This document shows positions 7,831 to 15,011 of a DNA stretch of 27,841 nt, in pieces. The DNA comes from an uncultured Candidatus Peregrinibacteria bacterium (lineage in GTDB: Bacteria; Patescibacteriota; Gracilibacteria; Peribacterales; Peribacteraceae): positions 1-27,841 of the forward strand of contig CAJXJE010000001.1 of NCBI GenBank assembly GCA_913054215.1. The letters are read 5' to 3'. Both the position numbers and the translations under genes were made by a program. Under the pieces are notes generated by a model. That model searched no databases and was not told the origin of the DNA. It saw nothing but the letters and a program-made list of their open reading frames with translations. How positions within the stretch are numbered: the stretch's first letter is position 1; each line of letters opens with the position of its first letter.

Positions 7831-7852
7831 GCGGGCAGGTGTTCTTCCCCGC
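7831..7852. repeat. Right REP-like GC hairpin flanking the RAYT gene
   Basis: GCGGG (7831-7835) pairs with CCCGC (7848-7852); a few inner pairs are interrupted. It begins four bases after the RAYT stop codon and shares TTCCCCGCA with the left copy at 7382-7399. A further GCGGGT occurs at 7859. Confidence 0.55.
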
Positions 7853-7898
7853 AATTAGCGGGTGGGATTTTTTTGCATTGGATGGTAGCATTCCTGCA

Positions 7899-9161
7899 AT
7901 GACCTCCATTCTTATCAAAGGCGGCTCCATCATCACGGAAAATGGTCCAGTTCGTGCGGATATCTTGAAAGTGGATGGTGTCATTACAAAGGTTGGTGTG
8001 GTGGAAGATACCGCAGATGAAGTCATACAAGCATTGGGGTACATCATCTTTCCAGGGCTCATTGATTGCCATGTACACTTTCGCGAACCCGGTTACGAAC
8101 ACAAGGCAACCATGAAGTCCGAGGCAGCGTCTGCACGAGCAGGAGGAGTGACGTGTGTCTGTGACATGCCGAATACCGATCCGCCAACGGTAACTATTAG
8201 CGCACTGAGTGACAAGGTACGTCGCGCATCAGAGGTTACCGATTGTGACATTCGATTTTTCTTTGGTGTCACATCAGCGATACATCTTGCGACACTCAAA
8301 GATTTGTGGGTATCAACATCCGATGAACTCATAGCGCTCAAAGCATATTGTTGCGGTGTAAAACTCTATTTCGACCACTCCACCGGAGATCAAAAAATCG
8401 AAGAAGAACTCATCGAAACAGTGTTTGAAGCATGTGCAGAACTTAATATTCCTATCATTGCACATTGTGAAGATCCACAGGTAAACACCGAAGCCGCAAA
8501 AGCAAACATCGATGAAGATGTCGCCGCACACTCCATCATCCGCCCTACAAAATCAGAAGCAAAATCTATCAAAAAAGCATTGGCTCTTGTTGCGCAATTC
8601 GGCACAGCGTTTCATGTTGCACATCTTTCTTCGAAGCGTGGGCTCGAGTTTGTTGCAAAAGCAAAAGAGGAAGGCTTACCGGTAACGTGCGAAGTGGCAC
8701 CGCATCATTTAGTACTTTCGACACTCGACTATAAAAAGCTTGGCACACTCTGCAAGATGAATCCCCCCGTACGTTCTGTCTCTGATAACGAAGCACTATG
8801 GCAGGGTATAGAAGATGGCACAATCGATTGCGTCGCAACCGATCACGCACCACATACACTCGAAGAAAAGCAAGCAGGCAAGCCATTAGATGCTCCTAGC
8901 GGTGTACCAGGGGTAGAGACGGCTCTATCCATATTACTCACGCGCTTGCAGCCAGAAACTATTCATAAACTCATGTTCGAGAACCCCAATCGCATATTTG
9001 ATCTTGGGAAACAGGGCCTTGTTGTCGGGTCCGATGCGGACATCGTGATAGTCGACCCAACCGTGAAGCGGCAGATTCATGCTGCTGACTTACATAGCAA
9101 ATGTGACTGGACTCCATTCGAAGGGAAAGAAGTGCGAGGGGAGGTAATTCGTGTCGTCTAA
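7899..9161 (+). CDS. pyrC: Dihydroorotase (class I type)
   Basis: A 420-residue amidohydrolase of the pyrimidine pathway, cyclising carbamoyl-aspartate to dihydroorotate. Metal-binding and substrate motifs are all present: GLIDCHVHFREPGYEHK (about 53-69), CDMPNTDPP, AHCEDP, FHVAHLSSKRGLE, CEVAPHHLVL, KMNPPVRS and VATDHAPHT. The ORF is open upstream from a GTG at 7839, but that region is the REP-like hairpin, so the ATG at 7899 is chosen. The product follows that of pyrB in the pathway. The stop overlaps the stop of the convergent formylglutamate amidohydrolase gene by four bases. Confidence 0.96.
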   Translation: MTSILIKGGSIITENGPVRADILKVDGVITKVGVVEDTADEVIQALGYIIFPGLIDCHVHFREPGYEHKATMKSEAASARAGGVTCVCDMPNTDPPTVTISALSDKVRRASEVTDCDIRFFFGVTSAIHLATLKDLWVSTSDELIALKAYCCGVKLYFDHSTGDQKIEEELIETVFEACAELNIPIIAHCEDPQVNTEAAKANIDEDVAAHSIIRPTKSEAKSIKKALALVAQFGTAFHVAHLSSKRGLEFVAKAKEEGLPVTCEVAPHHLVLSTLDYKKLGTLCKMNPPVRSVSDNEALWQGIEDGTIDCVATDHAPHTLEEKQAGKPLDAPSGVPGVETALSILLTRLQPETIHKLMFENPNRIFDLGKQGLVVGSDADIVIVDPTVKRQIHAADLHSKCDWTPFEGKEVRGEVIRVV

Positions 9162-9943
9162 ACCCCTTCTTCCGGACACTCATCTGGGCAGAACCTTTTC
9201 ATAAAGGCGTCCACAAGGTCGATAAACAGCTCACGGAACTCGATGACTTTCTCGGGGATTTTCTGGTCGTCTTTGCGTAGGTACAACCCTTGGTTGAGTT
9301 CAATCTGAATTCCCGGAACCAAGAATGGTGGGATACGACGACGGTGACAGTGATGTCCAAGAATATACTTGCCCGTATAGGGGAAGTTGATCGCAACCTT
9401 GTATCCTTTTTCCTCAAAGAAATCACGGAAGAAGAGGGTGTGTTCCCTTGTACAAGAGGAAAAGTTCATGTTGCCCAAGTTGATATCTGGTCGCTCTTTA
9501 CCACTATCCTTTTTCAGCTTCGGCCCAAAAGGGAGAAATGAGTGGCAGTCGATGAGAAACTGCACCTTCGGAATATGCTGTTCCAGTGCGTCGTGATATG
9601 GGTCGTGGTAGTTTTTGATAAGCAAATCGACAACCTCTGGGTCGGGTTCCACTTTGTACACACTTTTCCCGTCCCATGTGGTATGGACAGTCACTCCTTC
9701 TGCTGCAAGCTCGTACTCTTTGGAGATATCATCCGGTGCACGGTTTGGGTCGACGATAACTCGGGAGAAATTACTCTGCACCTTGTAGACATTATCGATA
9801 CTGAAAATTTCATCCGTAAACAGATCTGTATATCCCAAGAGCTCTTCGGCAGTGAGTGCGATTTTGTCTGCCACTTCCTCAGGGACTGCGGAGCTTGCGT
9901 GAGGGATGGAGACGAGTATCGGTCGTGGCGAGATACTAGCCAT
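9158..9943 (-). CDS. N-formylglutamate amidohydrolase family protein
   Basis: A 261-residue hydrolase with the family signature VSIPHASSAVPEEV near the N-terminus, then DLFTDEIF, SRVIVDPNRAPDDIS, a conserved His/Asp-rich centre (FLIDCHSFLP) and a C-terminal GIQIELNQGLY. The family uses a metal to cleave N-formylglutamate or other N-acyl amino acids. No other histidine-degradation gene is nearby, so a HutG role is uncertain and a general deformylase or amidase is possible. Its ATG overlaps the stop of the upstream MscS-like gene (TAATG), indicating translational coupling in a two-gene operon. Confidence 0.85.
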   Translation of the reverse strand: MASISPRPILVSIPHASSAVPEEVADKIALTAEELLGYTDLFTDEIFSIDNVYKVQSNFSRVIVDPNRAPDDISKEYELAAEGVTVHTTWDGKSVYKVEPDPEVVDLLIKNYHDPYHDALEQHIPKVQFLIDCHSFLPFGPKLKKDSGKERPDINLGNMNFSSCTREHTLFFRDFFEEKGYKVAINFPYTGKYILGHHCHRRRIPPFLVPGIQIELNQGLYLRKDDQKIPEKVIEFRELFIDLVDAFMKRFCPDECPEEGV

Positions 9944-10770
9944 TAACGTTTACTGTATGTATGTGTGAGTAAGTGTGAAGCAGGGAGGATCTTCGTACCA
10001 TCATTGGTGTCTAGTACGATGTTCGTTAGCGTAAATTCTTTTACTGTTCCTGTGACATCGTTGATAGAAATCTCATCACCGATAGCAAGCTGCCTTTTAA
10101 GTTGCTGACAGGCCGTTGCATTATCAATCACCGTTCGTGCACCAAATGCAGCACCAAGACCGAGCATCAGAAGTCCCACAGAGACGATGGTCACAATCCC
10201 ATTAAGGATGTAGTGCAAATTAAATCCGAGTTGGTCGATAGCGGCGACAAAGACAAAAACAAGCACCACCATTTGTACGGTTTTACCGGCAAACTTCTTG
10301 TAGGTGATATCCATTCTACTTAGCGTTTGGAATGTGAGCATCTGCAAGAACCTCGCAAGGAGCATTCCAAAGATGATCATGAGTAGTGCTGCTATGACCT
10401 GTGGAATGTAGTTGGTGATAACGGCAAGCCCATCACTTACTTGTTGTAAGTGCAATGTGTCAGAAGCGACAATCAGTGTCAGTAGTATGATCAACCAAAA
10501 CACCAACCAGCCAAGTATGTCACTGATACTTTTATGGATACCAATGCTCTTGAGCATGCCGGTGAGAGGCGTCTTGGCAGAAAGCTTATCAATGGCAAAG
10601 AATCCAAGAACCCACAGTACTGCATGATGGATTAGTACGGCTGCCACCCATCCGACAAAAACGACGACTATAGCGAATAAAATCTCTGGCAAAAGCCCCC
10701 ATACCTTGTCGGATACAGAAACCACGCTATGGGAGAGCATCAGCTGGAAACGTTCAAATATTGCATTCAT
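9943..10770 (-). CDS. MscS-family small-conductance mechanosensitive channel
   Basis: A 275-residue membrane protein with about four to five hydrophobic helices: residues ~23-55, ~85-108, ~118-145 and two between ~165 and ~210. It ends in a short beta domain (DEISINDVTGTVKEFTLTN) typical of the MscS middle domain; the large C-terminal cytoplasmic vestibule of E. coli MscS is missing. The pore-like helix MLGLGAAFGARTVIDN is Gly/Ala-rich as in MscS TM3. The probable role is release of osmolytes on hypo-osmotic shock. The stop codon overlaps the ATG of the amidohydrolase downstream. Confidence 0.85.
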   Translation of the reverse strand: MNAIFERFQLMLSHSVVSVSDKVWGLLPEILFAIVVVFVGWVAAVLIHHAVLWVLGFFAIDKLSAKTPLTGMLKSIGIHKSISDILGWLVFWLIILLTLIVASDTLHLQQVSDGLAVITNYIPQVIAALLMIIFGMLLARFLQMLTFQTLSRMDITYKKFAGKTVQMVVLVFVFVAAIDQLGFNLHYILNGIVTIVSVGLLMLGLGAAFGARTVIDNATACQQLKRQLAIGDEISINDVTGTVKEFTLTNIVLDTNDGTKILPASHLLTHTYSKR

Positions 10771-10778
10771 TAAGCTAA

Positions 10779-10784
10779 ATTATA
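10779..10784 (-). promoter_or_regulatory. Extended -10 promoter of the MscS-like gene
   Basis: The minus strand reads TGC-TATAAT (TGn extension at 10785-10787, -10 at 10779-10784), eight bases before the ATG at 10770. No clear -35 is seen, as is usual for extended -10 promoters. Confidence 0.6.
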
Positions 10785-10831
10785 GCAGAATTACCCTTAG
10801 AGCGCGATAGGCATTAATCTGACAAGCATTA

Positions 10832-10859
10832 TTGACATGCAGCGAAATATTCGTAGAAT
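10832..10859 (+). promoter_or_regulatory. Near-leaderless consensus promoter of the DksA-like genes
   Basis: TTGACA (10832-10837), a 16-bp spacer and TAGAAT (10854-10859) are followed by nine bases and the ATG at 10869. Predicted initiation lies within about three bases of the start codon, leaving no room for a ribosome binding site. Confidence 0.8.
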
Positions 10860-10868
10860 GCTCGCGCT

Positions 10869-11276
10869 ATGAGTAGAAGAACCAGATTACGAGAGCTTGG
10901 CCAACAGCTTGAAGAAAAAAAAGTTGCCTTAACAGCAAACCATACTGATGGGCATCCTATCCTTGGAGAGAAGAGCCACGGAGATGTTGGTGAGATTGAA
11001 CAACGAACGAAACAATATGAATCAGACAGAGTGCTTGCAGCTATCGACAGAAAGCACGAAGGACGGTTTGGTAAGTGCGATGGTTGCGATGGCGACGTTC
11101 TTATATCCCGCCTTGTAGCTGATATCTGTGCAGATATGTGTATCGATTGTCGCAGAACACTCGAAGCAAGAGATGAATTTGCAGAGGAGGATGAAGTTGA
11201 GCTGGATTTTGGCGGTGCAGAGCGCCATGAGTATACAATGAGTACAACTGAAGCAAATAAATTACTCGGTCGATAA
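10869..11276 (+). CDS. DksA/TraR-type C4 zinc-finger protein
   Basis: A 135-residue protein. The first 60 residues are polar and helical, like the coiled-coil of DksA. A C4 zinc finger follows with cysteines at 70, 73, 91 and 94 (C-x2-C-x17-C-x2-C), the DksA/TraR spacing. DksA-type proteins enter the RNA polymerase secondary channel and modulate initiation, often with ppGpp. The acidic DxxDxA tip of the DksA coiled coil is not obvious, so direct equivalence is not claimed. The gene begins at a near-leaderless promoter. A second small zinc-ribbon gene follows after two bases, so the pair is an operon. Confidence 0.8.
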   Translation: MSRRTRLRELGQQLEEKKVALTANHTDGHPILGEKSHGDVGEIEQRTKQYESDRVLAAIDRKHEGRFGKCDGCDGDVLISRLVADICADMCIDCRRTLEARDEFAEEDEVELDFGGAERHEYTMSTTEANKLLGR

Positions 11277-11278
11277 TT

Positions 11279-11548
11279 ATGGATGAAGCAGAGAAAACAG
11301 ATGGGCTACCAGTAAATACCATGAGGGCATTTGATACTGGCAGTACAACATTTGGGTCGGAAGGAGATGCTGCGTCCACTAGAGCAAATCAGTTTAATAA
11401 TGCTGCTCTAGCGGCCCGCGGCCCTCGTACCCCTCGCAGTGCTGAGCCCCTCGAGAAGTGTGCTCGATGCAGTGGCCCTATAGAAGCCGCGCGCACAGAG
11501 CTCAGATTTGCTATATGTATAGCCTGCGCGAGAGCAGCTGAGTCCTAA
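11279..11548 (+). CDS. Small DksA-like zinc-ribbon protein
   Basis: An 89-residue protein starting two bases after the stop of the previous zinc-finger gene. The N-terminal 55 residues are low in hydrophobics and look disordered. The C-terminus carries CARCSGPIEAARTELRFAIC followed by IAC, a C4 site with cysteines at 61, 64, 80 and 83. This resembles the zinc finger of the preceding protein but lacks the coiled coil. It may assist the first protein or bind RNA polymerase on its own; this is inference. Its TAA stop overlaps the 39-bp copy of the RNase J 3' end, which suggests the two genes overlapped convergently before the insertion. Confidence 0.65.
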   Translation: MDEAEKTDGLPVNTMRAFDTGSTTFGSEGDAASTRANQFNNAALAARGPRTPRSAEPLEKCARCSGPIEAARTELRFAICIACARAAES

Positions 11549-11583
11549 ACTTCCACAATAATCGGAACCACCATAGGTTCGCG
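11545..11583. repeat. Left direct repeat of the 1.3-kb insert (copy of the RNase J 3' end)
   Basis: This 39-bp stretch matches 12849-12887 at 38 of 39 positions; the first 30 bases are identical and the single difference is A at 11575 versus C at 12879. On the minus strand it encodes the last residues of RNase J, REPMVVPIIVEV and stop. It is a detached copy with no RNase J coding sequence behind it. Confidence 0.9.
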
Positions 11584-11585
11584 GT

Positions 11586-12500
11586 TTAGCCGCTATTGGT
11601 GTTGAGTGGTGCACGCGTTCGTGGTTCCATATACCTGAGACTACCTTCGAGAGGTTGCACCAAAGCAAGAAAAGATGAAGGTGTAAAATTACCGCCAAAT
11701 CTACATACAAGAGATGTCACGTCCTTTCTTTTTTGTATGATAGTTATTCCAGATTGTTTTAATATTTTAGTGACAAAAGGTAGATCTTTTTCAGACGTAT
11801 AGCCAAGCGCAAACTCTTTTGCCTTATTATAGACATCTATTTCTGAATAAATATAGCAGTCTGCGCTCCTTACGCTACTACAGTATTCTCTTACACCTTT
11901 TAGTGTAGCGGGGCCTTCTTCGCGATTAGATCGTACCAGTGCAGCATTCAGAGTTAAGGACAACTCTTCTACCCCAATTGTTAATGGAGAATTTGAAGAA
12001 ACTAACCCCATAGATTCAGCTTTTTTCAACGTGGTACGCATGGCTTTTATATGAGCAGTAACTTTGCCGGAAGGCTGCTTACTGCTAAATTTAAAATTAG
12101 GATTTTTGAGTATCGTAATAAATTTCCTTGCAGTAGTTAATTGCTTTTTGGCAGCATCTTTAATATCTTGCACCTTAATAAAATTATGAGTTGGCACTCC
12201 TTTTATTCGGCGTAAAACATATGAAATATCAGCTTGTGCTCTGTCTATAGAAGCCTCTTGATTTTTTTGAAGTAAGTCAGATGCTTCTTCAATAATCTTC
12301 TGCCAATCTCCGTGTTCCTTTGCGGTAATAAACTTCTTAGCATGAAGGTTATCTAACATGGCTTCGCAAATCTCCGCCTTTCTTTCTAGCTCATTTTTTC
12401 GAGGATCAAGTTCTTCAGGTGTGTTACTTGCATTTTCTTTTCGTTCCGCACCGGGCCTCTGTCGGAATTGTTCTCCCGGTCCTGAAGATTGTGGACACAT
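11586..12500 (-). CDS. Hypothetical protein in the insert, helix-rich
   Basis: A 304-residue protein of no recognised family. The first 30 residues are polar and disordered. About 30-110 is strongly charged and probably helical or coiled (DPRKNELERKAEICEAMLDN). About 110-300 mixes helices and strands and contains five cysteines (SLVCRFGGNF near 265 among them). There is no signal peptide or membrane segment, so it is likely cytoplasmic. Its ATG overlaps the stop of the upstream small gene by one base (TAATG), so the two are co-translated. Codons are AT-richer than in flanking genes. The C-terminus ends within the left repeat boundary region, just before the RNase J copy. Confidence 0.65.
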   Translation of the reverse strand: MCPQSSGPGEQFRQRPGAERKENASNTPEELDPRKNELERKAEICEAMLDNLHAKKFITAKEHGDWQKIIEEASDLLQKNQEASIDRAQADISYVLRRIKGVPTHNFIKVQDIKDAAKKQLTTARKFITILKNPNFKFSSKQPSGKVTAHIKAMRTTLKKAESMGLVSSNSPLTIGVEELSLTLNAALVRSNREEGPATLKGVREYCSSVRSADCYIYSEIDVYNKAKEFALGYTSEKDLPFVTKILKQSGITIIQKRKDVTSLVCRFGGNFTPSSFLALVQPLEGSLRYMEPRTRAPLNTNSG

Positions 12501-12778
12501 TAGATTTCATCAAAAGAAGGTAAAACCTCATTGCGCCTATCTTCTTCCTCTGCCCGCATGTTTCCTTCCCGTTTTAGTGTATGAATGAGCTCATCTATTG
12601 TTGCCAAACTTTCTGCGAGAGCCTCGTGCTGTTTTGCAATGCTGACTTTTAATACATCAACAATTTGTATTTTTTCAGCTTCGCTTAATTGTTCGGCTAC
12701 TTCTACGAGATGATCTGAGTAATCACTCTCGAGAAAGGTACATTTTTGAACAAATACGATGAAGGTTTTTGTGTCCAT
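12500..12778 (-). CDS. Small acidic helical protein in the insert
   Basis: A 92-residue protein from the ATG at 12778. The frame is open to 12922, but that would run into the RNase J gene. It is mostly alpha-helical and charged: an N-terminal TKTFIVFVQKCTFLESDYSD, then heptad-like repeats rich in Glu, Leu and Ile to about residue 75, ending EVLPSFDEI. No catalytic or binding motif is seen. The gene is coupled by TAATG to the 304-residue gene. Paired small and larger genes of this layout can be toxin-antitoxin or phage-satellite modules, but nothing in the sequence proves that. Confidence 0.6.
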   Translation of the reverse strand: MDTKTFIVFVQKCTFLESDYSDHLVEVAEQLSEAEKIQIVDVLKVSIAKQHEALAESLATIDELIHTLKREGNMRAEEEDRRNEVLPSFDEI

Positions 12779-12848
12779 ATATGCAAAAGATAATCTTAGT
12801 ATTGTACCAGAATTAGGCACTAAGAACAATATCTCTTGCGTTATATGG

Positions 12849-12887
12849 CTAAACTTCCACAATAATCGGAACCACCATCGGTTCGCG
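12849..12887. repeat. Right direct repeat of the 1.3-kb insert (native RNase J 3' end)
   Basis: These are the final codons of the intact RNase J gene, matching 11545-11583 at 38 of 39 positions. If the insert is site-specific, this copy would have been regenerated by the element or be the preserved original. Confidence 0.9.
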
Positions 12888-14726
12888 ATTGAGCTTACGA
12901 TCAAAGTATCGATACAGCGCACTATTCACAGCACGCTTGAGAGCTTTGCGGTCGTTATCACCACGGTCGAGTGCATCGATGTATGCCTTCTTGGCTCGTT
13001 GCACAACCTCTTTGGTAATCACTTCTTCTTCGGATCCATAGATCAATCCTCGGCTGAGGACATCGGGGTCTCCGACAAGTCGCTTACTATCTTTGTAGAC
13101 TTTCAAGACGACAACAACGCTGCCCCCTTTACTCATGATCTGACGGTCACGAATGACACGCTGACCTTCGCCAGCACCACCACCCTTACCATCGATAATA
13201 ATATCCTGTACTTCGATTTTGCTCTTACTTTTGCGAGCGCTACCATTGGCATCAAACTCGAGGATCTCTCCGTTTTTGAGCAGATGAATCTGGTTATCGG
13301 GATATCCAATCTTCTTTGCAAGTTCTGCGTGGGCATAGCGCATAGAAGGTTCCCCATGTTCGGGGATAATATGCTTCGCTTTAACCAAACGGTGCATCAG
13401 CAAAATGTCTTCAGCTTTTCCGTGTCCGGTAACGTGAAGAGCGAGCTCTGCGTTCGTCTTTACGATGGCACCTTGCATACTCAAGTTATTGATCACCTTT
13501 GCAACAGCACGTTCGTTTCCGATAATCGGATTGGAGCTGAGGATAATCGTGTCGCCTTTCTTCACACCAATTTGTCGGTGTGTACCAAGGCCGATACGTG
13601 CAAGTCCTGCCATCTCTTCTCCTTGGCTTCCTGTGGTCACAATAATCACCTGGTTATCAGGGAGTTTATCCATGCCGGGGCTGACTTTGCGGATCATGCC
13701 GCGTGGTGCTTTGATGTACCCGAGGTTCTGAGCAATTTCGATATTGGTCACCATACTGCGACCAGAAACAAACACCTTGCGGTTATATTTTTTCGCATGT
13801 TCTACCACCTGTTGAATACGATTGAGCAGTGAGCTAAATGTCGAAACAATCACGCGTCCTTCTGCATCACGAATCAACTTGTTTAATGTGTCAGAAATTT
13901 CTGCTTCACTTTTACTGTGTCCAGGCTTAGCAGCGTTTGTCGAGTCCGCGATAATCGCGAGCACTCCATCTTCGCCAAGCTTTGCCAGACGTTGAAAGTC
14001 TGCAGGCTCTTCACTCATCGGTGTGAGGTCGAACTTAAAGTCCCCCGTATGAACGAGTGTTCCGTATGGGGTATGCACTGCGATCGCTGCGGAGTCGGGA
14101 ATAGAGTGTGTTACTTTTAAAAATTCCACCTCTACTTTTCCAATGCGAATTTTTTGACCATATTTAGCATTATGTAGTCTGCATTTGCTGGTCAGCTTTT
14201 CTTCATCCAATCGCTTTTTAACGAATGCCATCGTCAGCTCGGTTCCGTAACATGGTGGGTAGTGCAATCCTGCCATAAGGTGCTGTACAGCACCGATGTG
14301 GTCTAAGTGCCCATGCGTAAAGAGCACGGCTTTTATGCGGTTCTCTTTTCCGCGAAGGGAAGAAAGATCCGGTATCAAATAGTCGATACCAAGCATGTCT
14401 TCGTCCGGAAACTGTAGACCCAAGTCTATAATATAAATGTCTTGGTCTACTTCTATAACGAAGCAGTTACGGCCTACTTGTTCAAATCCACCGAGTGGAT
14501 AGACACGAAGTTTGCCTCCTGCAAAATGAGCAGGCTTTTGCGCGGGGCGCGGTGCAGGTTTATGTGAGTCCTGCCTCACAGGCTTTCTCGCGGTATTGCG
14601 AAAGGGAGGCCTGTTCCCTTGGTGCGGCTTTCGTTGTCCGCCTTGATTTGTGTTGCCCCGCTGGGGCTGTTGTTTCTTCCGCTCGTCACCCTTATTGGAT
14701 CCGAGCCATTCTCCTACGGTTTTCAT
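12849..14726 (-). CDS. rnj: Ribonuclease J
   Basis: A 625-residue enzyme of the beta-CASP metallo-beta-lactamase family with 5'-3' exo- and endonuclease activity on RNA, central to mRNA decay and rRNA maturation in bacteria lacking RNase E. Residues 1-70 are a disordered basic extension rich in Gln, Asn, Pro, Arg and Lys, probably RNA-binding. The catalytic core starts at LRVYPLGGFEQVGRNCFVIE. Metal motifs are FTHGHLDHIG (His-x-His-x-Asp-His), THSIPDS, VHTGDFKFD and IIADSTNA, and the beta-CASP/C-terminal part has ITTGSQGE-type VTTGSQGEE and LHVTGHGKAED. The length is normal plus the extension. A consensus-like promoter lies 35 bases upstream of the ATG. Confidence 0.95.
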   Translation of the reverse strand: MKTVGEWLGSNKGDERKKQQPQRGNTNQGGQRKPHQGNRPPFRNTARKPVRQDSHKPAPRPAQKPAHFAGGKLRVYPLGGFEQVGRNCFVIEVDQDIYIIDLGLQFPDEDMLGIDYLIPDLSSLRGKENRIKAVLFTHGHLDHIGAVQHLMAGLHYPPCYGTELTMAFVKKRLDEEKLTSKCRLHNAKYGQKIRIGKVEVEFLKVTHSIPDSAAIAVHTPYGTLVHTGDFKFDLTPMSEEPADFQRLAKLGEDGVLAIIADSTNAAKPGHSKSEAEISDTLNKLIRDAEGRVIVSTFSSLLNRIQQVVEHAKKYNRKVFVSGRSMVTNIEIAQNLGYIKAPRGMIRKVSPGMDKLPDNQVIIVTTGSQGEEMAGLARIGLGTHRQIGVKKGDTIILSSNPIIGNERAVAKVINNLSMQGAIVKTNAELALHVTGHGKAEDILLMHRLVKAKHIIPEHGEPSMRYAHAELAKKIGYPDNQIHLLKNGEILEFDANGSARKSKSKIEVQDIIIDGKGGGAGEGQRVIRDRQIMSKGGSVVVVLKVYKDSKRLVGDPDVLSRGLIYGSEEEVITKEVVQRAKKAYIDALDRGDNDRKALKRAVNSALYRYFDRKLNREPMVVPIIVEV

Positions 14727-14760
14727 TAGTTATGAATTATGTATGAATTAATATGCCACC

Positions 14761-14789
14761 ATCATAGTCCACTCGAGGGTGTATTGCAA
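14761..14789 (-). promoter_or_regulatory. Promoter of the RNase J gene
   Basis: On the minus strand TTGCAA (14784-14789), a 17-bp spacer and TATGAT (14761-14766) are followed by a leader of about 28 bases to the ATG at 14726. The rest of the 285-bp divergent region (14727-15011) shows no gene. Confidence 0.55.
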
Positions 14790-15000
14790 GCAGTGCTTTG
14801 CAAAGGCATCGACTTTTTGGCTTAGGTTAAACGAATTTTTATCAGGAAAATTTGTTTTAGTACGGTGTTGTATTGTAATTTTCATTCACAATGCTCAGAA
14901 ATCACTCCAAAACAATCCAGCTTCATCATAGTGAGATACTACACCCTGAACATCATCTGTACTCGCTCCAGCTTGCTGAAACTCGCTTCCATCGGTAGCC

Positions 15001-15006
15001 TATAAC
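15001..15006 (+). promoter_or_regulatory. Candidate -10 box, leaderless, for the PP2C-like gene
   Basis: TATAAC lies five bases before the ATG at 15012, so a transcript would begin at or next to the start codon. No strong -35 is seen. Confidence 0.4.
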
Positions 15007-15011
15007 ACTGT

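Larger units (their letters stand above)
11545..12848. mobile_element. Putative 1.3-kb integrated element at the 3' end of the RNase J gene
   Basis: A 1304-bp segment lies between two copies of the last 39 bp of the RNase J gene. It holds two coupled minus-strand genes of unknown function (11586-12500 and 12500-12778) and is visibly richer in A+T than its neighbours. Insertion into the 3' end of a gene, with regeneration of that end, is typical of site-specific integration of islands, though usually into tRNA genes. No integrase or transposase is encoded, so the element may be non-autonomous or a deletion remnant. A duplication by another recombination route cannot be excluded. Confidence 0.6.

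Noticed and set aside
12759..13832. A 357-codon open frame on the plus strand
   Set aside because: It lies antisense to the intact RNase J gene and its product has no recognisable motif; it is a shadow of rnj codon use.
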